Shown piece by piece: positions 8,332 through 17,442 of a stretch of 59,462 nt of DNA (position 1 is the first letter of the stretch; each line of letters starts with the position of its first letter). The stretch spans positions 1 through 59,462 of the forward strand of contig CALQCC020000028.1 in the NCBI GenBank assembly GCA_943328975.2, written 5' to 3'. Made by a program: the position numbers and the translations under genes. This stretch comes from Bordetella parapertussis. Lineage in GTDB: Bacteria; Acidobacteriota; Terriglobia; Bryobacterales; Bryobacteraceae. The notes below the pieces were generated by a model. That model searched no databases. It had not been told where the DNA came from and was given only the letters and a program-made list of their open reading frames with translations.

Positions 8332-9025
8332 AGCAAAGCCGGCGAAAGTCGGAGGCAGACCGATTGCGCCCACCTTTGGGGCTCGAGAGACGCGCGAAGA
8401 TCCCGCTTGGGAGCGGGACTTCGCGCAGTCTCTCAAGACGCTGCATTCAAAAGAAGCGCTACACGAACTCTTCGCCCGGTTCCGGGCGGGGGAGGGTGCC
8501 TTTGACGGCATGATGCGCCGGGTGTTGATGCGGGCTATGTGTAAACGCGTCGGCAACGATCTGCAGGTGGGTCCGAATGTGGTGTTGAAGCATCCGGAGA
8601 CCATGGAGTTCGGGGACTGCGTGTTTATTGGCGCGCAGGCGATGATCCAAGGCCGGTTCGATGGCACCTGCAAGATCGGCAACAACGTGTGGATCGGGCC
8701 GCAGGCGTATTTTGACGCTCGTGATTTGGTGCTGGAAGATTACGTGGGTTGGGGTCCGGGGGCGAAAGTTCTGGGATCCACGCACACCGGGGAGCCCGTC
8801 ACGGAGCCAACCATCCGCACCAGTTTGGTGATCCGGCCAGTACGGATCCGGTTTGGCGCGGACGTTGGGATGAATGCGAGCATTCTGCCGGGGGTAACGA
8901 TCGGGAAACAAGCGATCGTGGGAGCCGGGGCGGTGGTGACCGAAGATATTCCGGAGTATCGGATCGCTGCCGGAGTACCGGCTCGAGTGTTGCGCGACCG
9001 GCGGACTCCACAGGAGAAAGGTTGA
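8312..9025 (+). CDS. Hexapeptide-repeat sugar O-acyltransferase
   Basis: A 237-residue acyltransferase with a left-handed beta-helix (FGDCVFIGAQAMIQ, CKIGNNVWIGPQAYF, VGMNASILPGVTIGKQAIVG) and the ending AIVGAGAVVTEDIPEY. The N-terminal 90 residues are charged and not shared with simple acetyltransferases. The start is uncertain: TTG at 8312 or GTG at 8318, both inside the previous gene, and neither has a clear ribosome site. It probably acetylates a nucleotide sugar or glycan intermediate; the acceptor is unknown. The epimerase-like gene follows after 5 bp. Confidence 0.75.
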   Translation: MPVPKPKAKPAKVGGRPIAPTFGARETREDPAWERDFAQSLKTLHSKEALHELFARFRAGEGAFDGMMRRVLMRAMCKRVGNDLQVGPNVVLKHPETMEFGDCVFIGAQAMIQGRFDGTCKIGNNVWIGPQAYFDARDLVLEDYVGWGPGAKVLGSTHTGEPVTEPTIRTSLVIRPVRIRFGADVGMNASILPGVTIGKQAIVGAGAVVTEDIPEYRIAAGVPARVLRDRRTPQEKG

Positions 9026-9030
9026 GAACT

Positions 9031-10044
9031 ATGGAAAATGAGCGGATTCTAATTACGGGTGGTGCGGGCTTTATTGGCTCCGAAGTGGTGCGGCAAGCCG
9101 CGGCGCGGGGAGCCGAGATTATCGTAGTCGACAACTTGGTGAACGGCCGCCGGGAGAATCTACACGGGCTGCCGGAGGAACAGGTCCGGCTAGAGGAATG
9201 CGACATCCGTAACGCGGCGCGCATGGCCGAGTTGATGCGCGGCGTCGATGCGGTGTACCACTTGGCCTGTTTGGGGGTGCGGCATTCCATCCACGCGCCG
9301 GAAGAAAATCACGAAGTCAACGCCACAGGAACGCTCCAGTTGCTGTTTGCAGCGCAGAAGAACAAGGTCAAGCGGTTTGTCTACGTTTCGAGTTCCGAAA
9401 TCTATGGCACTGCCAAGTGGGTGCCCATGACCGAGGAGCATCCTGCCTACCCGAAGACGATTTACGGTGCGTCGAAGCTGGCTGGTGAATGCTACACGCG
9501 CGCCTTTTTCGATACCTACAAGCTGCCGACCGTGGTCATTCGTCCATTCAACACGTTCGGACCGCGTTGCCATCACGAGGGCGACTCCGGCGAAGTGATT
9601 CCAAAGTTTATGCTGCGGTCGATGGCGGGAATCCCCATGATGATTTTCGGCGACGGAACGCAGACGCGCGATTTTACATACGTCAGCGATACCGCGCAGG
9701 GCATCCTGCAAGCGGGCGAGGCCGAGGGTAGCATTGGGCAGACCATCAATCTTGGCAGCGGCCGTGAGATGACGATCAACGACTTGACCGAGTCGATTGC
9801 TCGCGCTACGGGTCACGTCAGACTGGTGGGACACAACGATCCGCGTCCTGGCGATGTGCTCCGGCTGTGTGCCGATATTAGCCGGGCCAGGGAACTGTGC
9901 GGGTACAATCCCACGGTGCCATTTGAAACGGGGCTGGCGCAATTGAAAGCCTGGTATCAGTCCTTGGATACACCGGTGGAAACGTTGCTGGAACAGGAAT
10001 TCGTCGAGAACTGGGTGAGCGAAAACTGCCTGGTAGGCAACTAA
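9031..10044 (+). CDS. NAD-dependent epimerase/dehydratase (extended SDR)
   Basis: A 337-residue extended short-chain dehydrogenase acting on a nucleotide sugar. The NAD motif GGAGFIGS is at residues 9-16, SSSEIYG about 120, and the catalytic Tyr-Lys in YGASK with Tyr145 and Lys149. IRPFNTFGPR and RDFTYVSD follow. It could be a 4-epimerase or 4,6-dehydratase; the pairing with a DegT aminotransferase directly downstream favours a keto-sugar product. The frame is open far upstream (from 8749), but the ATG at 9031, nine bases after AGGAGAAAGG, is clearly the start. Confidence 0.87.
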   Translation: MENERILITGGAGFIGSEVVRQAAARGAEIIVVDNLVNGRRENLHGLPEEQVRLEECDIRNAARMAELMRGVDAVYHLACLGVRHSIHAPEENHEVNATGTLQLLFAAQKNKVKRFVYVSSSEIYGTAKWVPMTEEHPAYPKTIYGASKLAGECYTRAFFDTYKLPTVVIRPFNTFGPRCHHEGDSGEVIPKFMLRSMAGIPMMIFGDGTQTRDFTYVSDTAQGILQAGEAEGSIGQTINLGSGREMTINDLTESIARATGHVRLVGHNDPRPGDVLRLCADISRARELCGYNPTVPFETGLAQLKAWYQSLDTPVETLLEQEFVENWVSENCLVGN

Positions 10045-10071
10045 AGAGTCTGGTTCAAGGAGCGGATTTGC

Positions 10072-11226
10072 ATGAGTGCATCCATAGTGTCGAAGAACGT
10101 TCCGGTTGCGCGGCCATCGTTTGGGGTGGAAGAAGAAGCTGCAGTTCTGCAGGCCCTGCGCAGCGGTTGGGTGAGCCAAGGCCCGCGGGTGGCCGAATTT
10201 GAACAACGGTTTGCGGAATACGTTGGAGCGGCACACGCGGTGGCTGTCTCTTCTTGCACCACGGGTCTCCATCTGGCGCTGGTGGCGGGTGGAGTCCAGG
10301 CTGGCGACGAAGTAATCTGCCCGAGTCTGTCGTTTATTGCCACGGCGAACTGCATTGTTTATGCCGGAGCCACGCCGGTGTTTGTCGATATCGACGAAGC
10401 GACCTTTAACATTGATCCGAAGAAGATCGAAGCGGCGATCACGCCCAAGACCAAGGCTATTCTAGCGGTGCATCAGATCGGCCTCCCGGCGGCAATGGAA
10501 GAGATCAGCGAAATTGCGCAGCGCCATCATCTGCTTTTGGTGGAAGACGCCGCTTGCGCCATCGGAGCGGAATATCAGGGGCGGCGCATCGGTGCTCCGC
10601 ATGGCGCGCTGGCCTGTTTCAGCTTTCATCCGCGGAAGATTTTGACGACCGGTGACGGCGGCATGATCACCACCTCTGACGGCGAAATGGCGGCGCGCAT
10701 GAGGCGGTTACGGCAGCACGCGATGTCGGTCTCCGACCTGGCGCGGCATAGCGCAACCAAGGTGGTGGCCGAAAGCTACGACGAGGTCGGATACAACTAT
10801 CGCATGACGGACCTGCAGGCAGCCGTGGGATTGGTGCAGTTGCAACGGCTCGACAGCATGCTGGCGCGACGCCGGGAACTGGCCGGGCGTTACGCCGAGA
10901 AGCTGTCGGCCTACCCATGGATGGTGGTCCCGGTGGAACCGGCGGGATCGCGCCACAACTACCAGTCGTATATGGTCCGGCTCACCGAACAGGCTCCCAT
11001 CAGCCGGGATGAATTGATGCAGCAACTGCTGGACCGGGGCGTGTCCTCGCGGCGTGGAGTGATGGCGATTCACCGCGAACGGCCCTACCAGAACCCTTGC
11101 TGGGAAGAACACTTGACGGTTACCAATCGTGTCACTGATACCGCGATCGTACTGCCGCTGTTTTACGAGATGACGGACGAGGAGCACGACTACGTGCTCG
11201 AATGCATTGGGCAGATCTGCCGGTAG
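10072..11226 (+). CDS. DegT/DnrJ/EryC1/StrS aminotransferase (second)
   Basis: A 384-residue PLP aminotransferase. VAVSSCTTGLHLAL lies near residue 60, VEDAACAIGAEY near 155, the PLP lysine K189 in FSFHPRKILTTGDGG, and YNYRMTDLQAAVGL further on. It resembles perosamine- or QuiNAc-type 4-aminotransferases more than the first DegT gene does. With the SDR enzyme just upstream it probably makes a 4-amino sugar. AAGGAG lies about 10 bp before the ATG. The flippase gene follows after 43 bp. Confidence 0.87.
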   Translation: MSASIVSKNVPVARPSFGVEEEAAVLQALRSGWVSQGPRVAEFEQRFAEYVGAAHAVAVSSCTTGLHLALVAGGVQAGDEVICPSLSFIATANCIVYAGATPVFVDIDEATFNIDPKKIEAAITPKTKAILAVHQIGLPAAMEEISEIAQRHHLLLVEDAACAIGAEYQGRRIGAPHGALACFSFHPRKILTTGDGGMITTSDGEMAARMRRLRQHAMSVSDLARHSATKVVAESYDEVGYNYRMTDLQAAVGLVQLQRLDSMLARRRELAGRYAEKLSAYPWMVVPVEPAGSRHNYQSYMVRLTEQAPISRDELMQQLLDRGVSSRRGVMAIHRERPYQNPCWEEHLTVTNRVTDTAIVLPLFYEMTDEEHDYVLECIGQICR

Positions 11227-11269
11227 CGCCGTCTGATCTCCTTCCGTCCCTACGACCCGGTTAGTGTAA

Positions 11270-12862
11270 ATGTCTAGCGTCCCCCAAGAACACGAAGTTT
11301 GTCCACCCGTTGAGCCGGAGGTCGCCGCGGAAATCGAGGCGTCTCATGACGGGGAGAAGACCAGCGGAAGCTATGGACAAATTCTAAAATCCACGGCCTT
11401 GATCGGCGGCACCTCGGTGCTGAATATCATGGTCGGCGTGGCGCGCTCCAAAGCAATCGCGCTTATCCTGGGTCCCAGCGGAGTAGGGCTGAACGGGATC
11501 TACGGGTCGATCACGGGCATGGCGGAACTGATCGCCGGAATGGGGATCAGTAGCAGCGGCGTCCGCCAGATTGCCGAAGCCGCCGGTTCGGGCGATCAAG
11601 TCCGGGTGGCAAAGACGGCGGCCGTGCTGCGCCGCACCTCACTGGTGTTAGGTCTGTTAGGGGCCGCGATCCTGATCGGGTTTTCTCCCCAGATATCGCG
11701 TGTGACGTTTGGAGATTCCAGCCAAACAGTGACGGTGTGCATTCTGGCGGGGAGTGTCTTCCTCCGTCTTCTTTCCGCCGGACAGGGCGCATTGTTGCAA
11801 GGTCTGCGCAGAATCCCCGATATGGCGCGGGCCGGAGTGCTGAGTACGGCGGGTGCGACGGCCATGACGATTCCCTTGGTGTATTTCCTGGGGGAAAGGG
11901 GAATCGCAGTTTCGGTGACCACCGGAGCCGCGCTGGGTTTGGGCGCATCGTGGTGGTATAGCCGCCAATTAGCGGTGGATACGCCTCCGGTTACGGTTTC
12001 CGAGGTGCGCGCCGAGGCGCAGGGGTTGCTGCACTTGGGCTCGGCTCTCATGGTCAGCGGGCTAGTCACAGTGGGATGCAGCTACGCGATTCGCACGGTG
12101 ATTTACCGGGGCCTGGGCGCGGATTCGGCCGGACTCTACCAAGCCGCATGGACCATGGGCGGGACGTATGTGGGATTCATTTTGCAGGCGATGGGGTCGG
12201 ACTTCTATCCCCGTTTAACAGCCGCTGCCAGTGACAACGATGCGTGCAATCGCCTGGTGAACGAACAGGCGCACGTGAGTCTGTTGTTGGCCGGTACTGG
12301 AGTGATCGCGACGCTCACGTTTGCTCCGCTGGTGCTCAACGTATTTTACGCGTCCAGTTTTCAATCCGCGGTGGACGTGCTGCGTTGGATTTGCCTGGGC
12401 ACGGCCTTGCAGGTGGTGAGTTGGCCCATGGGCTACATCATGCTGGCGAAGGGCGCGAAGGGAATCCTAGTGTGGAGTGAACTCGCGTGGGCGCTGGTGC
12501 ATTTGGGATTGGCGTGGGTTTGTTTGCAGGCTTTTGGTTTGCGGGGAGCTGGTATCGCGTTCTTTGGCTCCTACGCGTTTCATATCGGGCTGACGTATGT
12601 GGTGGCGTTCCGCTTGACCAAATTCCAATGGTCTAGAGCGAACCGCAACGCTACGTTGGCCTATTTGGGCGTGATCGGGGCAGTTTTCTACGGGATCCAG
12701 ACGTTGTCGCCTCTGTTGGGCATGACGTTGGGCGGGGTGGCGATGCTGCTGTGTGGAGTGTATTCGGTGCGTTCCTTGGTTGGTTTGGTGTCGGCGGATC
12801 GAATTCCCCGGCCGATGCGGCGCCTGCTGGGACTGCTGGGAGTGGAGGCCGCCGCAGGATGA
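11270..12862 (+). CDS. Wzx-type polysaccharide flippase
   Basis: A 530-residue membrane protein of the MATE/MOP superfamily (O-antigen translocase-like). After a hydrophilic tail of about 40 residues come roughly 12-14 hydrophobic helices, starting with ALIGGTSVLNIMVGVARSKA and followed by the loop ILGPSGVGLNGIYGSI that is typical of these flippases. It should move the lipid-linked repeat unit across the inner membrane for Wzy polymerisation. The ribosome site before the ATG is weak. Its stop overlaps the next start by 4 bp. Confidence 0.88.
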   Translation: MSSVPQEHEVCPPVEPEVAAEIEASHDGEKTSGSYGQILKSTALIGGTSVLNIMVGVARSKAIALILGPSGVGLNGIYGSITGMAELIAGMGISSSGVRQIAEAAGSGDQVRVAKTAAVLRRTSLVLGLLGAAILIGFSPQISRVTFGDSSQTVTVCILAGSVFLRLLSAGQGALLQGLRRIPDMARAGVLSTAGATAMTIPLVYFLGERGIAVSVTTGAALGLGASWWYSRQLAVDTPPVTVSEVRAEAQGLLHLGSALMVSGLVTVGCSYAIRTVIYRGLGADSAGLYQAAWTMGGTYVGFILQAMGSDFYPRLTAAASDNDACNRLVNEQAHVSLLLAGTGVIATLTFAPLVLNVFYASSFQSAVDVLRWICLGTALQVVSWPMGYIMLAKGAKGILVWSELAWALVHLGLAWVCLQAFGLRGAGIAFFGSYAFHIGLTYVVAFRLTKFQWSRANRNATLAYLGVIGAVFYGIQTLSPLLGMTLGGVAMLLCGVYSVRSLVGLVSADRIPRPMRRLLGLLGVEAAAG

Positions 12863-13860
12863 TGGAAAATACGTTTACCAAGAACTCAGTCGATGTGATT
12901 GTTCCGTGCTATCGCTACGGGCAATACCTCCGTGAATGTGTAGAGAGTGCGCTCCATCAGGAAGGCGCCTCGGTGCGGGTTCTCATCATTGATGATGCGT
13001 CCCCGGATGACAGCGCGGAGGTGGCGGAGGCCCTGGTTCGGGAGGACTCCCGGGTCAGTTTCAGCCGGCACGCCGTGAACAAAGGGCATATCGCGACCTT
13101 CAATGAAGGCAACGACTGGGCGGCCGCCGAATATACGATACTGCTTTCGGCGGACGACTATTTGCTGCCCGGAGCCCTGCTGCGCGCGATCACGTTGATG
13201 GAACAAAACCCGGACGTCGTATTCACCTTTGGCAAGGTGATCATCCTGGGCGAAGATGGGAAGAACGAAGAATACGGCACCGGAATCGAAGCCTACGACA
13301 GCGGAAAGAATTGGATCTGGCCGGGCCTGGAATTCATTGACGTGAGCGGCGCGAAGAATATCGTTCCCACGCCGACTCCGGTGGTCCGGACGGTCCATCT
13401 CAAAAAAGTGGGCGGGTATCGGCCGGAGCTTCCACATGCCGGAGACATGGAAATGTGGTGGCGGTTAGCGCTACATGGTTCGGTGGCGATGATTGGCCAG
13501 TGCCAAGCTGCCTATCGGCGTCATGCGTCGAACATGTCGTTGAAATGCGCCAAGGCACTGCTCGACATGCGGGAACGGCAGGCGGTGATCGACTGGTTCC
13601 TGCGCGGTTGCGGTGACCGGCTGGCAGATGCGGCAGGAATCCAAAAGCGAGCCTTCCAGTCGCTGGGGGAGGAGGCACTTGTGTTTGCGCACAGGGCCTT
13701 TGAAAGCGGAGACACGGTGGCGTCGCAGGAACTCTTAGATTTTGCGGTTGAGGTGAGCCCGTCCATCCGCGGTTCGGTGCCGTGGGTGAAACTGGTGGCA
13801 AAACATCGCCTTGGACCGCGCGTATTTGAGATGCTCAAAGCCGTTTCGCTCTCCCGATGA
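12859..13860 (+). CDS. Family 2 glycosyltransferase
   Basis: A 333-residue GT-A glycosyltransferase. VDVIVPCYRYGQYL begins near residue 10, LIIDDASPDDSAEV is the nucleotide-binding stretch, and LLSADDYLLPGALL contains the metal-binding acidic motif. The C-terminal third is helical and lacks transmembrane segments. It starts at one of two consecutive ATG codons (12859 or 12862) behind GTGGAGG. It overlaps the flippase stop and the next start by 4 bp each. Donor and acceptor sugars cannot be told. Confidence 0.83.
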   Translation: MMENTFTKNSVDVIVPCYRYGQYLRECVESALHQEGASVRVLIIDDASPDDSAEVAEALVREDSRVSFSRHAVNKGHIATFNEGNDWAAAEYTILLSADDYLLPGALLRAITLMEQNPDVVFTFGKVIILGEDGKNEEYGTGIEAYDSGKNWIWPGLEFIDVSGAKNIVPTPTPVVRTVHLKKVGGYRPELPHAGDMEMWWRLALHGSVAMIGQCQAAYRRHASNMSLKCAKALLDMRERQAVIDWFLRGCGDRLADAAGIQKRAFQSLGEEALVFAHRAFESGDTVASQELLDFAVEVSPSIRGSVPWVKLVAKHRLGPRVFEMLKAVSLSR

Positions 13861-15089
13861 GCCAGCGGAACATGCTCCAAAGTGAGCCGCTTCCCACCCC
13901 GATGAGCGACCAACGGCAAACGGCGGACCGGTCTTCATCGCGTCGGCAAAAGCGCGTCCTGTTTGTGACCAGAACGGACGGATTCGGGGGGACCGAGCGG
14001 CACCTGTTGGAGTTACTGCGAAGACTGGACAGGACTCAGGCCCACATCACTATTCTCCAAGTGGAGCAGGACATTTACACAGGACTGCTGCAAGCGGATC
14101 CAACAGTAGTTGTGTATTCCGCCCACCCCGGCACTTCTTCCTGGAACTGGTTCCGGCTGTTTCGTCGAGCTGGGCCGGATGTTGTGGTGTTTGTGAACGG
14201 GAGTCTACGTGCCTTCCCGTGCTCGGCGAGTGTCGCTGCAAGGGCTGCGGGTGTGAAACGAATCTTCGCGATCCACCACCTGCTGGCACCGGTGATGGAG
14301 CGGGACAAGGGTTGGTCGCCGCGTAGTATCGTGGGGCGACTCATCGGAGGCCGGACTCGCCGGTTGCTGGCGTTTTGGATTTCCTCCCGTTTCGCCGATG
14401 CAACGATTTGTGTCAGCGACGCGGTTCGAAGACGGCTGGTGGGGAGTTATGGATTCCCCGAGGCGACGACGCGCACCATTCATAACGGGGTGCCCATGGG
14501 TCCGGCCAGTTCGGCTGCCGCTCGGGTTCGTGTGCGGACCAGGCTCGGTGTGAGCGACGGTGACTTTCTGCTGGTCTGCGTGGCGCGGCTCAGCGAAGTG
14601 AAAGGCATCGACATCTTGTTGCGAACTGTGGCGCAAGCGGGAGCGGGAAACCTCTCTTTGAAGTGCGTGATTGTGGGAGATGGCCCGCTGCGGGAATCGC
14701 TGATCCAGCAGGCACAAGAGTTGGGGATAGAGGGCCGGATCTTTTTTGAGGGATTCCAGGAAGACGTCGCATCGTTCCTGTACGCTGCGGAAGCATTCAT
14801 CTTGACCTCCCACAATGAGGGCTTTCCACTGTCCATTCTGGAAGCAATGTCGTGCGCGCTGCCTTGTGTGGTGACCGATGTGGGAGGCAACGCAGAGGCC
14901 ATCCGGCACCGGATCGATGGATTTGTGGTGCCGCCAGGATCGGTGGACGAATTATCATCGGCCGTTGAGTTTTTGATCCAGCACCCCAACGAGCGCGCAA
15001 AAATGGCGGTGAGCGCCCGGGCGCGCGTAGCCGAAGAGTTTTGTATCGACGACCGCATGGCCGACATCGCTCGCTTGGTCCTTGAGTAG
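13857..15089 (+). CDS. Family 4 glycosyltransferase
   Basis: A 410-residue GT-B retaining glycosyltransferase. VLFVTRTDGFGGTERHLLEL opens the N-terminal domain. The C-terminal domain has LVCVARLSEVKGIDILLRTV, VIVGDGPLRESL and the donor-binding E-x7-E stretch HNEGFPLSILEAMSCALP. It elongates the lipid-linked repeat unit in the cytoplasm. The start overlaps the previous stop (ATGA). A second ATG near residue 16 is a possible alternative. Confidence 0.88.
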   Translation: MSQRNMLQSEPLPTPMSDQRQTADRSSSRRQKRVLFVTRTDGFGGTERHLLELLRRLDRTQAHITILQVEQDIYTGLLQADPTVVVYSAHPGTSSWNWFRLFRRAGPDVVVFVNGSLRAFPCSASVAARAAGVKRIFAIHHLLAPVMERDKGWSPRSIVGRLIGGRTRRLLAFWISSRFADATICVSDAVRRRLVGSYGFPEATTRTIHNGVPMGPASSAAARVRVRTRLGVSDGDFLLVCVARLSEVKGIDILLRTVAQAGAGNLSLKCVIVGDGPLRESLIQQAQELGIEGRIFFEGFQEDVASFLYAAEAFILTSHNEGFPLSILEAMSCALPCVVTDVGGNAEAIRHRIDGFVVPPGSVDELSSAVEFLIQHPNERAKMAVSARARVAEEFCIDDRMADIARLVLE

Positions 15090-15155
15090 TTGCAGCCGGG
15101 TACGAATCGACCTGATGAGCATCCCTATCTTCACAGCCACGGCGCGAGGAACGAA

Positions 15156-16289
15156 ATGAGTGCCCCGGCAGTTTCGGTGGTGATGAGCGTCTTCAATGGG
15201 GAGCGGTTTCTTGCCGAGGCCATCGAGAGCATTCTGGGGCAAACGTTCCGCGACTTTGAGTTCCTCATCGTCAACGATGGATCGAGAGACGGCACCGCGG
15301 AAATCTTGGAGCGGTATCGGGGGCAGGATGCGCGAATCCGGATCGTGGCGCACGAAAACCGAGGTTTGATCTCCGCGCTGAACGGCGGGATCGCGCAGGC
15401 CCTGGGCCGATACATCGCGCGGATGGACGCCGACGATATCGCCGTTGCAGAAAGATTAGCCCTGCAGGTGGCCTACATGGAGCAGCATCCCGAGGTGGCC
15501 TTGCTGGGGGGCGCGGTCGAATTTATCGATGAGGCGGGCCGGTCTCTGGGGTTCCGCTCGAATCCGACCGAGAGCGCGGAGATTCGAGGCGCACTGTTGG
15601 ATCGAAACGTTATCTGGCATCCGACCGTATTCGCCAAGCGGGACGCGGTGGTAGCCGCTGGCGGCTACCGCAATGTCCCACTGGCGGAAGACTACGACTT
15701 GTGGCTACGAATGGCCGATGGTTCGGCTTTGGGGAATCTGGAGACGGTCGTCCTGCGGTATCGGATGCATGCGCAACAAGCCACGGTGCAACAGAATGAG
15801 CGGATGTCGCTGAGTGCGCTGACGAGCCGCGGAGCAGCGCTTGCCAGACGCGCGGGCATGGTGGATCCGCTCGATTCGGTGGTGGCGATTACGCCCGGAA
15901 CTTTGGCGAGGCTGGTCGGAGCCCTGCGGCCTTTAACGGGCACGGAGCTGCGGGCCACGCGAACTGAAGAGCAAAGCGCGCGGCTGCGATCGTATTTGCG
16001 ATGGATTCTGCAAGTGGGGGAAGTAGCGGACGAGCGATGCTGGAGCAATGCCATCGAAGCGCTGGACCCTCGCAGCTGGCAGGGAGCGCGGCGGGAAGAA
16101 ATGGCGGACCTTCAGTACACTGCTGCGCGGCTGCACTGGGGCCAGGGGAACTACTTGCGTGGCGCCAGTGCAGCCAGCCAAGCGGTGTTCCGCCAGCCGG
16201 TGATTCTGGGACGTGCGCTCAAGCCGCTCCTACGATTGGTGCGCGGCGAAACCCGCAAATTCGATCTCTGGGGAAACGAGACTTCGTGA
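15156..16289 (+). CDS. Family 2 glycosyltransferase, first of a tandem pair
   Basis: A 377-residue GT-A glycosyltransferase. SVVMSVFNGERFLAEAIES opens the domain, FLIVNDGSRDGTAE follows, and IARMDADDIA is the metal-binding motif. The region after residue 250 is helical and ends with VILGRALKPLLRLVRG. The next gene is a full-length paralogue with the same architecture, including that C-terminal tail. The frame opens at a TTG (15090), but the ATG at 15156 behind GAGGAA starts the homologous region. Confidence 0.85.
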   Translation: MSAPAVSVVMSVFNGERFLAEAIESILGQTFRDFEFLIVNDGSRDGTAEILERYRGQDARIRIVAHENRGLISALNGGIAQALGRYIARMDADDIAVAERLALQVAYMEQHPEVALLGGAVEFIDEAGRSLGFRSNPTESAEIRGALLDRNVIWHPTVFAKRDAVVAAGGYRNVPLAEDYDLWLRMADGSALGNLETVVLRYRMHAQQATVQQNERMSLSALTSRGAALARRAGMVDPLDSVVAITPGTLARLVGALRPLTGTELRATRTEEQSARLRSYLRWILQVGEVADERCWSNAIEALDPRSWQGARREEMADLQYTAARLHWGQGNYLRGASAASQAVFRQPVILGRALKPLLRLVRGETRKFDLWGNETS

Positions 16290-16344
16290 TGTTTGCGGGT
16301 GCGGAGTTCTGTGTTTACCGCCAGTGGGGACTGCGAGAAGCGGC

Positions 16345-17442
16345 ATGAGCGCGCCACTGATTTCGGTCGTCATGAGCGTCTTCAACGGCGAACGCTTCTT
16401 AGCCGAGGCCGTTGAGAGTATTCTGGCGCAGACCCTTCGGGATTTCGAGTTTCTGATTATCGATGACGGATCGCGCGATGGCACAGCTCAAATGCTGGCT
16501 GCGTACGCCGGGCGCGACCCTCGGGTGCGGATTCTCTCGCAGGAAAACAGAGGCCTGATCTCTGCGTTGAACCGGGGCATCGCCTCAGCCGCCGGTCGCT
16601 ATATTGCTCGCATGGACGCCGACGATGTGTCCAAGCCTGGAAGGTTCGAACAGCAAGTGGCCTTTCTCGAGGCACATCCCGAACTGGCCATGGTGGGCGG
16701 AGCGGTCGCGTTCATCAATGGTGACGGCGAATTCCTGCGTGAGAACGTGAACCCAACCGAGGACGCAGAGATCCGCGCGGCTTTGGTGGATGATTGTCCT
16801 TTTTGGCATCCGACGGTTTTGATTCGAAAAGATGTGCTGGAGGCAACGGGCGGATACCGGAGTGTGGTGCTGGATGCCGAGGACAATGATTTATGGCTTC
16901 GCATCGCCGAGAAATACCCGGTGGCCAATTTGGCAGCGGTGGTTCTCTCCTACCGGTTGCATGCCAATCAAGTCACGGTAACCAAGTGCCGGCGGATGGC
17001 GCTGAGCGCATTAGCGGCTCGGGCCTCGGCAAGGCTGCGGAGAAACGGCGAGGTGGATCCTCTCGATCACCTGCAAGAGATCACTCCTGAGGCGCTGGTT
17101 GCGATGGGCGTGAGTCTGGCGGCGCAGGAGGCTGCGCTGGCGGAACGGTACTTGTATTTCATCCGCAACATGACGCAAACAGGGGAGCGAGGGGTGGCGC
17201 AGCAGGCTCTGCTGGAGATGCTCAGTTCCTCTGAGTGGAAACACGCGGGCAGGCGGGTGATGGCGGATCTTCGGTTGCTGGCGGCCGAGTTGTATTGGCA
17301 GCAAGGGGAATTTGCCAAGAGCGCTGTGCAAACCGGACACGCGCTCAAGATGCGCCCGGTGTCGTTGGGGCGTCCGCTCAAATGGCTGGCGAGGAAGTTG
17401 GGGGAGGGGAGTGCGGTGCGCACCTCGAACTCCGCTTTATGA
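16345..17442 (+). CDS. Family 2 glycosyltransferase, second of a tandem pair
   Basis: A 365-residue paralogue of the preceding gene. The first 110 residues are close to identical in motif order (SVVMSVFNGERFLAEAVES, FLIIDDGSRDGTAQ, IARMDADDVS), and the tail VSLGRPLKWLARKLGEG matches the first copy. It probably adds a related sugar. The ORF is open from 16213, inside the previous gene, but the start at 16345 (MSAPLISVVMSVF) matches the paralogue. GAGAAG upstream is a weak ribosome site. Its stop overlaps the next start by 4 bp. Confidence 0.85.
   Translation: MSAPLISVVMSVFNGERFLAEAVESILAQTLRDFEFLIIDDGSRDGTAQMLAAYAGRDPRVRILSQENRGLISALNRGIASAAGRYIARMDADDVSKPGRFEQQVAFLEAHPELAMVGGAVAFINGDGEFLRENVNPTEDAEIRAALVDDCPFWHPTVLIRKDVLEATGGYRSVVLDAEDNDLWLRIAEKYPVANLAAVVLSYRLHANQVTVTKCRRMALSALAARASARLRRNGEVDPLDHLQEITPEALVAMGVSLAAQEAALAERYLYFIRNMTQTGERGVAQQALLEMLSSSEWKHAGRRVMADLRLLAAELYWQQGEFAKSAVQTGHALKMRPVSLGRPLKWLARKLGEGSAVRTSNSAL

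Noticed and set aside
8749-9030. Upstream extension of the epimerase/dehydratase frame
   Set aside because: The extension overlaps the acyltransferase gene in another frame and lacks family similarity; the NAD-binding motif begins just after the ATG at 9031 with a strong ribosome site.
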